Shown one piece after another: positions 1-7,093 of a DNA stretch of 11,029 bases. The translations under genes were made by a program, and so were the position numbers. The DNA is from Chloroflexota bacterium (lineage in GTDB: Bacteria > Chloroflexota > Chloroflexia > Thermomicrobiales > UBA6265): NCBI GenBank assembly GCA_019348515.1, contig JAHWJF010000063.1, positions 1 to 11,029 of the forward strand, given 5' to 3'. Below the pieces are notes generated by a model that was given only the letters and a program-made list of their open reading frames with translations, was not told where the DNA came from and searched no databases. Position 1 is the stretch's first letter. Each line of letters starts with the position of its first letter.

Positions 1-1
1 C

Positions 2-1651
2 ATCGTCGCGATCCTGTTCGTCGCGCAGCTCCCTGCGGAAGTCATCCATCCCATCGTGCGCGTGGGACCTCTCGAGGTTACGAACCTAGAAATCACTGGG
101 TACCTGCTCATTGCCACGCACGCCGCATCGATCGCCGCTGGCGAACCGATTCGACGTCTGTCTCGTGTCGGAACAATCGGTCTGGTGGTCTTTCTTGTGG
201 CCGCCGTCGCATCGACTGCATTCGCCCTGTATGACCCGGTCACGTCAGCCAAGACGATCCTCCGGCTCTCGGCAGCGTTCCTGGTGGGCCACGCGCTGGC
301 TCACGAAGTCCTCAGTTCGACCACGGCTTGGGCTCGGGTCGCTGTTGCCTTCCTGGCCGGCGCCTCCGTGTCCGCTGCCCTCGGCATTTCTGATTTCGTC
401 ACTGGCGGAACCCTCGTCGATTACGAAGCTCTCTTCAGAGAAGCTCATCTGACAGTGGGCGGGTTCGCCGTTCGCGCGACCGGCACGTTGCTTCACCCAA
501 ATGTCGCGGGCTGGTTATGGGGTATCGCCGGGGTAAGCGCCATGGTTGCCGCCATCACTGCCAGGTCAATGGGAGCGAGAATTCTTGCCGTATCCGCCGC
601 CGGGCTGTTCCTCGTGGCGCTCGTGCTGGCGCTCAGCCGCGGGGCCTTGATCGCAACGGTCGTCGCCACGGTGGCGGCCTGCGTGATTCTCGTCAGGACC
701 GGTCTTACCTGGCGCAGAAGTCTGCTCCTCTTGTTGCCCTTGGCTGTCTTCGTGACAGTGGGAGCTTTCGCCTCCCCCGTGATTGCGGCACGGCTACTTT
801 CAGAGACCGAACAGGAATGGTATCGATTCGCCGTCGATGCCCCCGCTGCTGTGGTCCTCGAGAAGGCCACCACCGTGGTACCCGTCCGAGTCACGAACGT
901 CACACCGGTTCAGTGGCACGACCAGGGCGTCGGCGAGGTTCAGGTGTCGTATCACCTGAAGGACTCCGAAGGGAACTACGTGGAGTACGAGGGCGCTCGC
1001 ACATCATTACCGGGACCGTTGGGGCCTGGAGAGACCGCCGAGGTACCGGTGCGTATTCGGGCGATACCCGGATACGACACGCTGCTCATCGAGTGGGACC
1101 TCATTCAAGAAGGACGGACGTGGTTCAGCGAACGATTCCGTAGCGACGTCCCACCCACGCATGCGGTGGTTTCGGTCACACCAGGCGAATCCGCCGAAGG
1201 TTCGGATCGGCCTCGCGGCCCAACCAGGACCGAGCAGGATCTCTCGGAGAGTCGGTCGTTCGGTCGCAGTACGCTCTGGCGCGTCGCGGTTGACATGATC
1301 ATGGCACGGCCGGTCACCGGGATCGGCCTTGATAACTTCCGGCTCGGCTACGGGGAGTGGCTCGGTCTGTCGAACTGGGATCAGGACATCAATTCCAACT
1401 CCCTGTACTTGGAACTTCTGGTGAGCGTGGGCATTGGGGCCGTGGGGATCGTTGTCGCCGCCGCGGCTGCAGTCGTTGGCCTCGCACGCAGAGTCTCGGT
1501 TCCCTTGAGTCCATCGACGTTCGCGCTGATCGTCCTGAGCGCCACGGCTGCGCACGGCGTCTTTGACTCGTTCCTGACCTACTCGACACCGATTTACCTC
1601 GTGTCATGGGCAACTGTTCTCGGCCTCGTCCGTGCTCCCCCGACGAGGTGA
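2..1651 (+). CDS. O-antigen ligase family protein (probable Wzy-type polymerase), 5' partial
   Basis: This is a polytopic membrane protein that probably joins polysaccharide repeat units outside the membrane, as a Wzy-like polymerase or WaaL-like ligase. The frame is open to the left edge, and the 18 codons before the GTG at 56 encode a hydrophobic stretch (IVAILFVAQL), so the true start is probably outside the window. Numbering from that GTG, about ten hydrophobic segments are visible. There is a GTLLHPNVAG motif at 143-152, an LSRGA motif at 193-197 as in the Wzy_C/O-antigen ligase family, a large extramembrane loop at about 247-415, then RPVTGIGLDNFRL (418-430) and NSNSLYLELL (446-455). 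The loop carries a beta-rich insertion at about 258-365. Asn448 occupies the place where many relatives have His. The stop overlaps the flippase gene. The family is clear; polymerase versus ligase is inferred from the neighbouring flippase and LCP genes. Confidence 0.88.
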   Translation: MVAILFVAQLPAEVIHPIVRVGPLEVTNLEITGYLLIATHAASIAAGEPIRRLSRVGTIGLVVFLVAAVASTAFALYDPVTSAKTILRLSAAFLVGHALAHEVLSSTTAWARVAVAFLAGASVSAALGISDFVTGGTLVDYEALFREAHLTVGGFAVRATGTLLHPNVAGWLWGIAGVSAMVAAITARSMGARILAVSAAGLFLVALVLALSRGALIATVVATVAACVILVRTGLTWRRSLLLLLPLAVFVTVGAFASPVIAARLLSETEQEWYRFAVDAPAAVVLEKATTVVPVRVTNVTPVQWHDQGVGEVQVSYHLKDSEGNYVEYEGARTSLPGPLGPGETAEVPVRIRAIPGYDTLLIEWDLIQEGRTWFSERFRSDVPPTHAVVSVTPGESAEGSDRPRGPTRTEQDLSESRSFGRSTLWRVAVDMIMARPVTGIGLDNFRLGYGEWLGLSNWDQDINSNSLYLELLVSVGIGAVGIVVAAAAAVVGLARRVSVPLSPSTFALIVLSATAAHGVFDSFLTYSTPIYLVSWATVLGLVRAPPTR

Positions 1652-2921
1652 TGTGGTAGGCATCCTCCGCCGGCCTGCTGCTCAGCGTACGGGTCTCCGC
1701 CTGGCAGTGGAACTCGCTGCGCGGGCACTTCAGTTGATGGTCCTCATCACTGTCGCCCGGACCTTTGACGAAGAGAGTTTCGGCGCTCTGATGGTGGGCG
1801 CAACGGCGGGCCTCATCGCCGCTCAAGTGGCAGACCTCGGACTGACTCTGGTGATCGGAGCCGATGTAGCTCGCGCGGGACGGCACGTCCCCGCGCTCCT
1901 CACCACGGCATTGCTGCTCAAGACGGTGCTCTGGGGCATCTCTGCGTGTCTATTGATGGTTCTTCACCCATTGCTCGGATCCGGCGAGGCGGCCACAGGT
2001 GCGGTGATCCTGGCGAGCGCCTTGTCGTTCGACACGTTCGTGCAGTTCAGCGCCGGCGCGCTCCGAGCGGCTGGATTCTTCAAGCTGGATTGGTTCGTTG
2101 CGGTCTTGCCGCGCGCATTGGCCAGTGCAATCGTCATTCCGACGGCGTTGCTTGCTCACGACATCATTACGGTGGCGCTGGCGTGGTTCGTTGCAGCGGC
2201 GCTTGCCGCAGCGGGATCGGTGGTCGTGTTGGTACGCAACCTCAGCATGGTCGCCCCGGACCTGCGGCTGATCTCGATGCTGCTCCACCGAGCTTGGCCG
2301 ATCGGTGCGTCGATCGTGGCCGGCATGGCGTACACCCGGATGGCGGTCTTCTTTCTGGAGGGAATTCGCTCAAGGGACGAAGTCGCGGTGTACGTCGTCG
2401 CGCTGCGCCTCATCGAGCCCGCCTATGTACTGCCTGCCGCGGCAGGCGCAATCTTCTACCCGGCATACGCCCGATTGGTAGGCAACGATGCCGAGGCCGC
2501 ACGCTCCCAGCTCCGACGCTGGACGTTGGCGATTGCGGCCATCGGTGGAGCCCTCTACGCTGCCGCGGCTCTGGGAGGGGAATGGGTTGCAAGCGCTCTG
2601 TTCGGGGAGTTCTACGGCGATTCCGGCGTGCTGCTACGAGTGTTAGGTCTTGTGCTGATTCCAGGCTTCGTTAGCTATCTTCTCAATCAGGCACTGATCG
2701 CCAAGGGCATGGCGCGGTACAACCTCCTTGTGATGGGATTTCTTCTCCTCGTCAGCATTGCCGCGAACCCTATTGCGATACAGGGATGGGGACTTGTCGG
2801 AGCCGCGTGGGTCGCTGTCATCCTGGAGGTCATCTTGCTCGCGGCATTCTGGCGCCGCGCGGTCCACCGAAGGCCCGTCAGCGGCCTCCGCGACCGAGGG
2901 GAACTGGAGGGGAGACCTTGA
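1632..2921 (+). CDS. Oligosaccharide flippase family protein (Wzx-like, MATE/MOP superfamily)
   Basis: This integral membrane protein of 429 residues has about ten to twelve hydrophobic helices along its whole length and a short charged C-terminal tail. Its N-terminal pattern (LAARALQLMVLITVARTF, then FGALMVGATAGLIAAQVADLG) is typical of polysaccharide flippases, which move lipid-linked repeat units across the membrane. The mid-protein stretch with FLEGIRSRDEVAVYVVALRL and the following YPAYARL match the loop before the second helical bundle in Wzx proteins. Two in-frame GTG starts are possible. The one at 1632 overlaps the upstream gene by 20 bases; the one at 1653 lies just after the upstream stop but directly abuts a strong Shine-Dalgarno-like GAGGTGAT (1645-1652). 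Neither has ideal spacing. The stop overlaps the next gene in TTGA, which suggests coupled translation. No substrate can be deduced. Confidence 0.88.
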   Translation: MLPRRGDVVGILRRPAAQRTGLRLAVELAARALQLMVLITVARTFDEESFGALMVGATAGLIAAQVADLGLTLVIGADVARAGRHVPALLTTALLLKTVLWGISACLLMVLHPLLGSGEAATGAVILASALSFDTFVQFSAGALRAAGFFKLDWFVAVLPRALASAIVIPTALLAHDIITVALAWFVAAALAAAGSVVVLVRNLSMVAPDLRLISMLLHRAWPIGASIVAGMAYTRMAVFFLEGIRSRDEVAVYVVALRLIEPAYVLPAAAGAIFYPAYARLVGNDAEAARSQLRRWTLAIAAIGGALYAAAALGGEWVASALFGEFYGDSGVLLRVLGLVLIPGFVSYLLNQALIAKGMARYNLLVMGFLLLVSIAANPIAIQGWGLVGAAWVAVILEVILLAAFWRRAVHRRPVSGLRDRGELEGRP

Positions 2922-3331
2922 TCGCACTTGAAACTGGGTCTGCCTTGGCGCAGCCCACGGGAGTCGGGGTGTATGTCACCGAACTTGCTCGGCACCTCAT
3001 CCGGCGATACCCAGACAGGATTGCGCTCACAGGGGTCCGGCCCGCCGGTCCCCTGGCGGATCTGTACAGATCTGGACGTGATGCGTGGATCAGTGGCCGC
3101 TACATGGCATGGCTGCAATACGGCGCCGAGAGGCAAGCTGCTGCCGCCGGAGCCGATGTATGCCACTACACCAATGCACTGGCTCCGATCGTCACCCGCC
3201 GGCCATTTGTCCTGACGGTCCAGGACCTGTCCCTGATCAGGTACCCGCAGTACCACCCCCTCCATCGAGTCGCGACTCTCCCGCTCATGGCGACAGCCGT
3301 TCGGCGCGCGCGCCTCGTGATCGTTCCGTAG
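2918..3331 (+). CDS. N-terminal fragment of the interrupted family 4 glycosyltransferase
   Basis: If translation stops at the TAG, this stretch gives a 137-residue product. It contains most of the N-terminal (acceptor-side) Rossmann-like domain, from the PTGVGVYV loop through the TVQDLSLIRYP segment to ARLVIVP. It ends about 25 residues before the usual boundary of the N-terminal domain, so alone it would lack the last helix and strand and all donor-binding residues. It starts at TTG 2918 in a TTGA overlap with the flippase stop, so it should be translated with that gene. It is unlikely to be active by itself. Confidence 0.6.
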   Translation: MIALETGSALAQPTGVGVYVTELARHLIRRYPDRIALTGVRPAGPLADLYRSGRDAWISGRYMAWLQYGAERQAAAAGADVCHYTNALAPIVTRRPFVLTVQDLSLIRYPQYHPLHRVATLPLMATAVRRARLVIVP

Positions 3332-3346
3332 ACTTCGACCCGTGAT

Positions 3347-3351
3347 GAGGT
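3347..3351 (+). promoter_or_regulatory. Shine-Dalgarno-like site after the amber codon
   Basis: GAGGT lies 15 bases after the TAG of the broken glycosyltransferase and 7 bases before an in-frame GTG at 3359. It could allow ribosomes to restart and make the C-terminal domain. It may equally be a chance match inside former coding sequence (Glu-Val codons). Confidence 0.35.
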
Positions 3352-3358
3352 CACCCGT

Positions 3359-3997
3359 GTGTTCCACATACCGCGCGGACGTATCACCGTCATCCCGCTT
3401 GCCCCTTCGACGCACTCACAGAGCGAATCGGAAACCGCGACGGACGTTCTGGAGAGGCTGGGGATTGAGGAGCAGCGCTACATCCTGTCGGCTGCTACGT
3501 TCGAACCACGGAAGAACCTGCGGCGGGTAATTGCGGCTTTCGAACAACTGACCTCAATGGACCCCGCGATCAAACTCGTCCTCATGGGTGGTGCCGGCTG
3601 GCGTAGCGAAGCGCTGCTACGAGCGATCCGGGAAAGTCCGGCGAGCGCGCGCATCATCGGTACAGGCTACGTGGATGAAGGCGACAAGCAGGCTCTCATG
3701 CGGCACTGCGCCGCGTTCGTTTACGTATCGCTATACGAAGGCTTCGGGCTCCCGATCGTGGAGGCTATGGCTGCCGGTGCGCCTGTCGTCACCTCCAATC
3801 GATCTAGCATGCCGGAAGCCGCAGGCGGCGCAGCCATCTTGGTAGATCCGAGAAGCACCAGGGCGGTCACCATGGGACTCCGCAGGGCAATGGAAGACCG
3901 ACATGAGTTGATTCACCGCGGACGCGAACGCACCAGAGGGCTGTCCTGGCAGACTGTCGCTGAGGCGACGATGGACGCCTACAACTCAGTCCGGTGA
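3359..3997 (+). CDS. C-terminal fragment of the interrupted family 4 glycosyltransferase
   Basis: This stretch gives a 212-residue product holding the whole C-terminal donor-binding domain, with EPRKN (residues 49-53) and the EX7E pair Glu127 and Glu135. It starts at a GTG 27 bases after the amber stop. GAGGT at 3347-3351 lies 7 bases upstream of this GTG, so restart of translation here is plausible. The stop overlaps the next gene in GTGA, as expected for the intact ancestral gene. Whether this fragment is made, or pairs with the N-terminal fragment, is not known. Confidence 0.6.
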   Translation: MFHIPRGRITVIPLAPSTHSQSESETATDVLERLGIEEQRYILSAATFEPRKNLRRVIAAFEQLTSMDPAIKLVLMGGAGWRSEALLRAIRESPASARIIGTGYVDEGDKQALMRHCAAFVYVSLYEGFGLPIVEAMAAGAPVVTSNRSSMPEAAGGAAILVDPRSTRAVTMGLRRAMEDRHELIHRGRERTRGLSWQTVAEATMDAYNSVR

Positions 3998-5103
3998 TAC
4001 GGGACTCCTACCCGATAACGGCGTACGACGTCGGCGCCGTTAAGTCGGATCCAACCGGGGTCGGCGTGTATGTGCGTGATTTGGGCTTCGCTCTCGCGGG
4101 ACAACGCGGGCAGGCAATCCGATTCATCGGCGCACGGCCGGACGGTCCGATGGCGGATCGAGCCGCCACGCTCATGCGTTCTCGGCTCCACCAACTCTGG
4201 GTCCAGACTCAGGCCAACGCCGACGCTCGCAAGGTAGACGCCGACCTTGTCCACTACACGAACGCCGTCGCGCCGCTGCGCAGCACTCTACCGTTCGTCC
4301 TCACCGTCCAGGATCTGTCGCTGCTGAGGTATCCGCACTACCACCCGCCCCCGCGCCTAGCCGCGGTCCCGGTCATGCTGGCCGCTATCCACCGTGCCCG
4401 TCGGGTGCTTGTGCCATCAAGGGCGACCGCCGACGAGCTCATGAAGTTCATGAGACTGCAGGCACGACGCATCAGCATCATCGAGCTCGCGCCGGCGGCC
4501 ACGTCACTCCACGCCGACCAGATGCCGGCGTCGCTGCTGGATCGGTGGGCGGTCGAGCCCGGGGGGTACGTCCTCTCTGTCGCAACTCTCGAGCCGCGGA
4601 AGAACCTGCGGCGGTTGATTTCTGCGTTCGAGCGGTTCAGCCCGCGCCACCCTCATTTACGCCTCGTCCTGATGGGAGGCAAAGGCTGGAGAACGCGCAC
4701 CATTGATGAGGCTCTCGGCGTGAGTCCTGTGCGGAATAGGATCGTCACGACGGGATACGTGACTGATGACGAGCGCCAGGCCCTGCTCCAGCACTGTGCC
4801 GTATTCGCGTACGTCTCGCTGTACGAGGGCTACGGGCTCCCGATCGTCGAAGCGATGGCCGCAGGAGCTCCCGTTGTGACGTCGAATGCCTCCAGCATGC
4901 CGGAAGCGGCGGGCGGCGCAGCGGTGCTCGTCGATCCACGGCGCGTCGCCGCGATCGTCGCGGGCCTTCAGGAAGCATGGCAGAATCGGGATCAACTGAT
5001 CGAGGCTGGGAGACGTAGAGTCTCAGTACTGACTTGGGGACGGGTGGCACACGAAACCGGCACCGTATACGACGAGGTGGTCGCTCGAAACGGGCGGGAT
5101 TAA
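3994..5103 (+). CDS. Family 4 glycosyltransferase, intact paralog
   Basis: This 369-residue retaining glycosyltransferase has a GT-B fold and probably acts at the cytoplasmic membrane face, adding a sugar to the lipid-linked repeat unit. Visible motifs are PTGVGVYV (20-27), VHYTNAVAP (86-94), FVLTVQDLSLLRYP (101-114), VPS (140-142), EPRKNLRR (200-207) and EX7E in YEGYGLPIVEA (Glu278 and Glu286). The length is normal for GT4. It starts at a GTG whose GTGA overlaps the upstream stop. No clear ribosome-binding site is seen, so coupled translation is likely. It is plainly a paralog of the broken gene before it: motif blocks such as the run from APVVTSN to SSMPEAAGGAA are shared, while the acceptor-side N-terminal regions differ more, which suggests different acceptors. 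A GDP-linked donor (mannose or D-rhamnose) is inferred from the downstream genes only. Confidence 0.9.
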   Translation: MIRDSYPITAYDVGAVKSDPTGVGVYVRDLGFALAGQRGQAIRFIGARPDGPMADRAATLMRSRLHQLWVQTQANADARKVDADLVHYTNAVAPLRSTLPFVLTVQDLSLLRYPHYHPPPRLAAVPVMLAAIHRARRVLVPSRATADELMKFMRLQARRISIIELAPAATSLHADQMPASLLDRWAVEPGGYVLSVATLEPRKNLRRLISAFERFSPRHPHLRLVLMGGKGWRTRTIDEALGVSPVRNRIVTTGYVTDDERQALLQHCAVFAYVSLYEGYGLPIVEAMAAGAPVVTSNASSMPEAAGGAAVLVDPRRVAAIVAGLQEAWQNRDQLIEAGRRRVSVLTWGRVAHETGTVYDEVVARNGRD

Positions 5104-5114
5104 CCGGTCGCCGT

Positions 5115-5130
5115 GGACTCACGTGCGTCC
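5115..5130. promoter_or_regulatory. Imperfect 16-base palindrome upstream of gmd
   Basis: The 56-base gap between the second glycosyltransferase and gmd holds GGACTCACGTGCGTCC, an inverted repeat with one mismatched pair and a perfect CACGTG core. This is the only real gap in the operon, so it is where an internal promoter or operator could sit. No convincing -35/-10 pair is seen, and a palindrome this short could arise by chance. Confidence 0.22.
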
Positions 5131-5149
5131 CCAGGAGATCGGCAAAGAT

Positions 5150-5156
5150 AGGAGGT
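5150..5156 (+). promoter_or_regulatory. Ribosome-binding site of gmd
   Basis: AGGAGGT, a near-perfect Shine-Dalgarno sequence, ends 3 bases before the ATG at 5160. It is the strongest such site in the window and decides the gmd start against longer in-frame starts upstream, which would run back into the glycosyltransferase gene. Confidence 0.8.
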
Positions 5157-5159
5157 CGA

Positions 5160-6173
5160 ATGACCAGGACGGCGCTCATCACCGGGATCACCGGACAGGA
5201 CGGCTCGTACCTGGCGGAGCTGCTGCTGGAGAAGGGCTATCGCGTCTTCGGCATGACCCGGCGCACGAGCACGGTCACGATGGAACGCATCGCCCATCTC
5301 GTCGACGATCTGCAGATCGTGCAGGGCGACCTCCTCGATCAGAATTCGCTGGCCGAGGCGCTTCGAACCGTCAAGCCGGACGAGGTCTACAATCTCGCCG
5401 CTCAATCGTTCGTTCCGACCTCCTGGAACCAGCCGGTGTTGACCGGCGAATTCACGGCGCTCGGCGTCACGCGGCTTCTCGAAGCGATCCGGCAGGTCGA
5501 CCCTGAGATCCGAATCTATCAGGCGAGCTCGAGCGAGATGTTCGGCAAAGTCGCCGAGGTCCCTCAGCACGAGCTGACCCGGTTCCATCCACGATCGCCC
5601 TACGGCGTCGCGAAGGTGTACGGACACTGGATCACCGTCAACTACCGTGAGAGCTACGGGCTGTACGCCGTCAGCGGAATTCTCTTCAACCACGAATCGC
5701 CTCGGCGCGGCCTCGAGTTCGTGACCCGCAAGATCACCGATGGCGTCGCACGCATCAAGCTCGGGCTGACTGACACGCTGCGCCTCGGCAACCTCGACGC
5801 CAAGCGCGACTGGGGGTTCGCCGGTGACTACGTCCGCGCAATGTATCTGATGCTCCAGCAGGAGACCCCGGATGACTTCGTCATCGCGACCGGCGAGACG
5901 CATTCCGTCGAGGAGTTCTGCCAGATAGCCTTCACCGAAGCGGGCCTCAACTACCACGATCATGTGGTGTCCGATGCCGCGTTCGTTCGGCCTGCGGAGG
6001 TGGACCTCCTCATCGGCGACGCCAGCCGAGCCCGCAAGATTCTTGGCTGGGAGCCGGAGGTGAACTTCCGGCAATTGGTGAAGATGATGGTCGACGCAGA
6101 CCTGGAGCGCCTCGAGGGCGATGTGGACCGCGGCGTCGCACCCCACCGTAGGCCCACTCCTGTGGGGACGTGA
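5160..6173 (+). CDS. gmd: GDP-mannose 4,6-dehydratase
   Basis: This cytoplasmic NADP(H)-dependent enzyme turns GDP-D-mannose into GDP-4-dehydro-6-deoxy-D-mannose, the common precursor of GDP-D-rhamnose, GDP-L-fucose and related sugars. The 337-residue product is an extended short-chain dehydrogenase. It has the cofactor loop GITGQDG (9-15), NLAAQSFVPTSW (78-89), the catalytic SSSEMFG segment (Ser125 and Glu126), YGVAK with Tyr148 and Lys152, and the GMD-typical LFNHESPRRG (175-184) and LGNLDAKRDWGFAGDYV (209-225). These place it in the GMD family rather than with other sugar-nucleotide dehydratases. The ATG follows AGGAGGT, and the N terminus then begins exactly at the first strand of the Rossmann fold. 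The stop overlaps rmd in GTGA, so the two successive enzymes should be made together. No GDP-mannose synthesis genes are in the window, so the substrate must come from elsewhere. Confidence 0.96.
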   Translation: MTRTALITGITGQDGSYLAELLLEKGYRVFGMTRRTSTVTMERIAHLVDDLQIVQGDLLDQNSLAEALRTVKPDEVYNLAAQSFVPTSWNQPVLTGEFTALGVTRLLEAIRQVDPEIRIYQASSSEMFGKVAEVPQHELTRFHPRSPYGVAKVYGHWITVNYRESYGLYAVSGILFNHESPRRGLEFVTRKITDGVARIKLGLTDTLRLGNLDAKRDWGFAGDYVRAMYLMLQQETPDDFVIATGETHSVEEFCQIAFTEAGLNYHDHVVSDAAFVRPAEVDLLIGDASRARKILGWEPEVNFRQLVKMMVDADLERLEGDVDRGVAPHRRPTPVGT

Positions 6174-7093
6174 GAGCACTCATCGTCGGAGCCGACGGGT
6201 TCGTCGGCAGGCACCTTGCCGCGCACCTGCGTGAGCAGGGCGACACCGTCCTGGAGGGCGTCGGCCCCAACGGAGCGGCCGGTCGGCACCAGCGCCGGTT
6301 GGACGTCACCGACGTGAGGTCATTGGAGGCTGCACTCGAGTGGGCCGCCCCAGACGCCGTCTATCATCTCGCGGCGGTGGCATACGGACCGGACGCGGCT
6401 GCCGATCTCACGCACGCCCTCACCATCACCGTGACGGGCACGGGGAACCTGCTTGGAGCGGTCGAGCGGCTGGCGCCGGAAGCCCGGGTCCTCGTCACCG
6501 GATCGTCCGAGGTGTACGGCGATCCGGAACTCACCTCCATCCCGGAAGCGGCGCGTCTCGAACCGATCAACCTGTATGGCGCGACCAAGGTCGCACAGGA
6601 GGCCGTTGCACTGGCGTTCGCCCGTAGCCGCGGCCTGACCGTCGCCGTGACTCGATCGTTCAATCACGCGGGACCGGGGCAGCGCGATTCGTTCGCTGTT
6701 CCGTCCTTCGCGCGGCAGCTGCGCATGGTGGAGCTTGGCCGCGCCCCGGCTGAGCTGCGAGTCGGCAACCTCGCTCCGGTCAGGGACTTCAGCGATGTGC
6801 GCGACGTCGTGCGCGCGTACCGGTCCCTCATCCGCGAGGGGCATGCCGGTCAGGCGGTGAATGTCGCAAGCGAACGCGGCGTATCCATCGGCGACGTCCT
6901 GCAGCAGCTGGTCGGGATTTCCGGCCTCGCCGTGGAGGTGACCGTCGACCCAGCCAGGGTGAGAGCAACCGATCCCAAACGCCTCGTTGGCGATGCCCGT
7001 CTGCTGAAGAAGCTCACCGGCTGGCAGCCCAGGATACCGTTGGAGCGCACGCTGACAGATGTCTGGTCAGATGCGCAGATGCGGTGGCAATAA
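6170..7093 (+). CDS. rmd: GDP-6-deoxy-D-mannose reductase (RMD-like; GDP-D-rhamnose synthesis)
   Basis: This 307-residue NAD(P)-dependent extended short-chain dehydrogenase is predicted to reduce C4 of GDP-4-dehydro-6-deoxy-D-mannose and yield GDP-D-rhamnose. Motifs are GADGFVG (7-13), HLAAVAYGPD (66-75), GSSEVYG (111-117), the catalytic pair in YGATK (Tyr136 and Lys140), FNHAGPGQ (164-171) and VRDFSDVRDVVRAY (204-217). FNH-x-GPGQ and RDF-x-DVRD are characteristic of RMD-type reductases. GDP-L-fucose synthase, the other possible partner of Gmd, lacks this combination. The GTG start overlaps the gmd stop and only a weak purine run precedes it, which fits translational coupling. A related 4-reductase giving an epimer (6-deoxy-talose) cannot be excluded from sequence alone. 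Confidence 0.88.
   Translation: MRALIVGADGFVGRHLAAHLREQGDTVLEGVGPNGAAGRHQRRLDVTDVRSLEAALEWAAPDAVYHLAAVAYGPDAAADLTHALTITVTGTGNLLGAVERLAPEARVLVTGSSEVYGDPELTSIPEAARLEPINLYGATKVAQEAVALAFARSRGLTVAVTRSFNHAGPGQRDSFAVPSFARQLRMVELGRAPAELRVGNLAPVRDFSDVRDVVRAYRSLIREGHAGQAVNVASERGVSIGDVLQQLVGISGLAVEVTVDPARVRATDPKRLVGDARLLKKLTGWQPRIPLERTLTDVWSDAQMRWQ

Larger units (their letters stand above)
2918..3997 (+). pseudogene. Family 4 glycosyltransferase interrupted by an in-frame amber codon
   Basis: Read from the TTG at 2918, one reading frame of 360 codons encodes a complete GT-B-fold glycosyltransferase except for a TAG at 3329-3331 (codon 138). No frameshift is involved, because both sides are in the same frame. 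The TTG start is supported by GGAGG at 2906-2910 with 7-base spacing. Visible motifs are the N-terminal glycine loop PTGVGVYV (13-20), HYTNALAP (83-90), EPRKNLRR (196-203) and the nucleotide-sugar-binding EX7E motif in YEGFGLPIVEA (Glu274 and Glu282). The next gene is a paralog that aligns without a gap across the TAG; there the stop faces Ser142 of a VPS motif, so one base change from TCG would explain it. The motifs after the stop are intact, so the lesion is recent, or a sequencing error, or the halves are made separately. The donor may be GDP-mannose or GDP-rhamnose, judging from gmd/rmd nearby. Confidence 0.82.

Noticed and set aside
2786..2917. Earlier start for the first glycosyltransferase, within the flippase gene
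   Set aside because: The upstream codons are an out-of-frame reading of the flippase. TTG 2918 has GGAGG at 7-base spacing and a TTGA stop-start overlap.
3329..3331. Pyrrolysine or genome-wide recoding of TAG
   Set aside because: No pylT/pylS-like genes or downstream structure are seen, and an intact gene here ends in TAG (8167-8169), so TAG serves as a normal stop.
5034..5159. Longer gmd starting upstream inside the glycosyltransferase gene
   Set aside because: The added residues are Arg/Gly-rich without family similarity, while ATG 5160 has AGGAGGT and begins at the first strand of the Rossmann fold.
5100..6179. Long open frame of 359 codons on the minus strand opposite gmd
   Set aside because: It mirrors the strongly conserved gmd codon pattern in a GC-rich genome, and its translation shows no domain motif.
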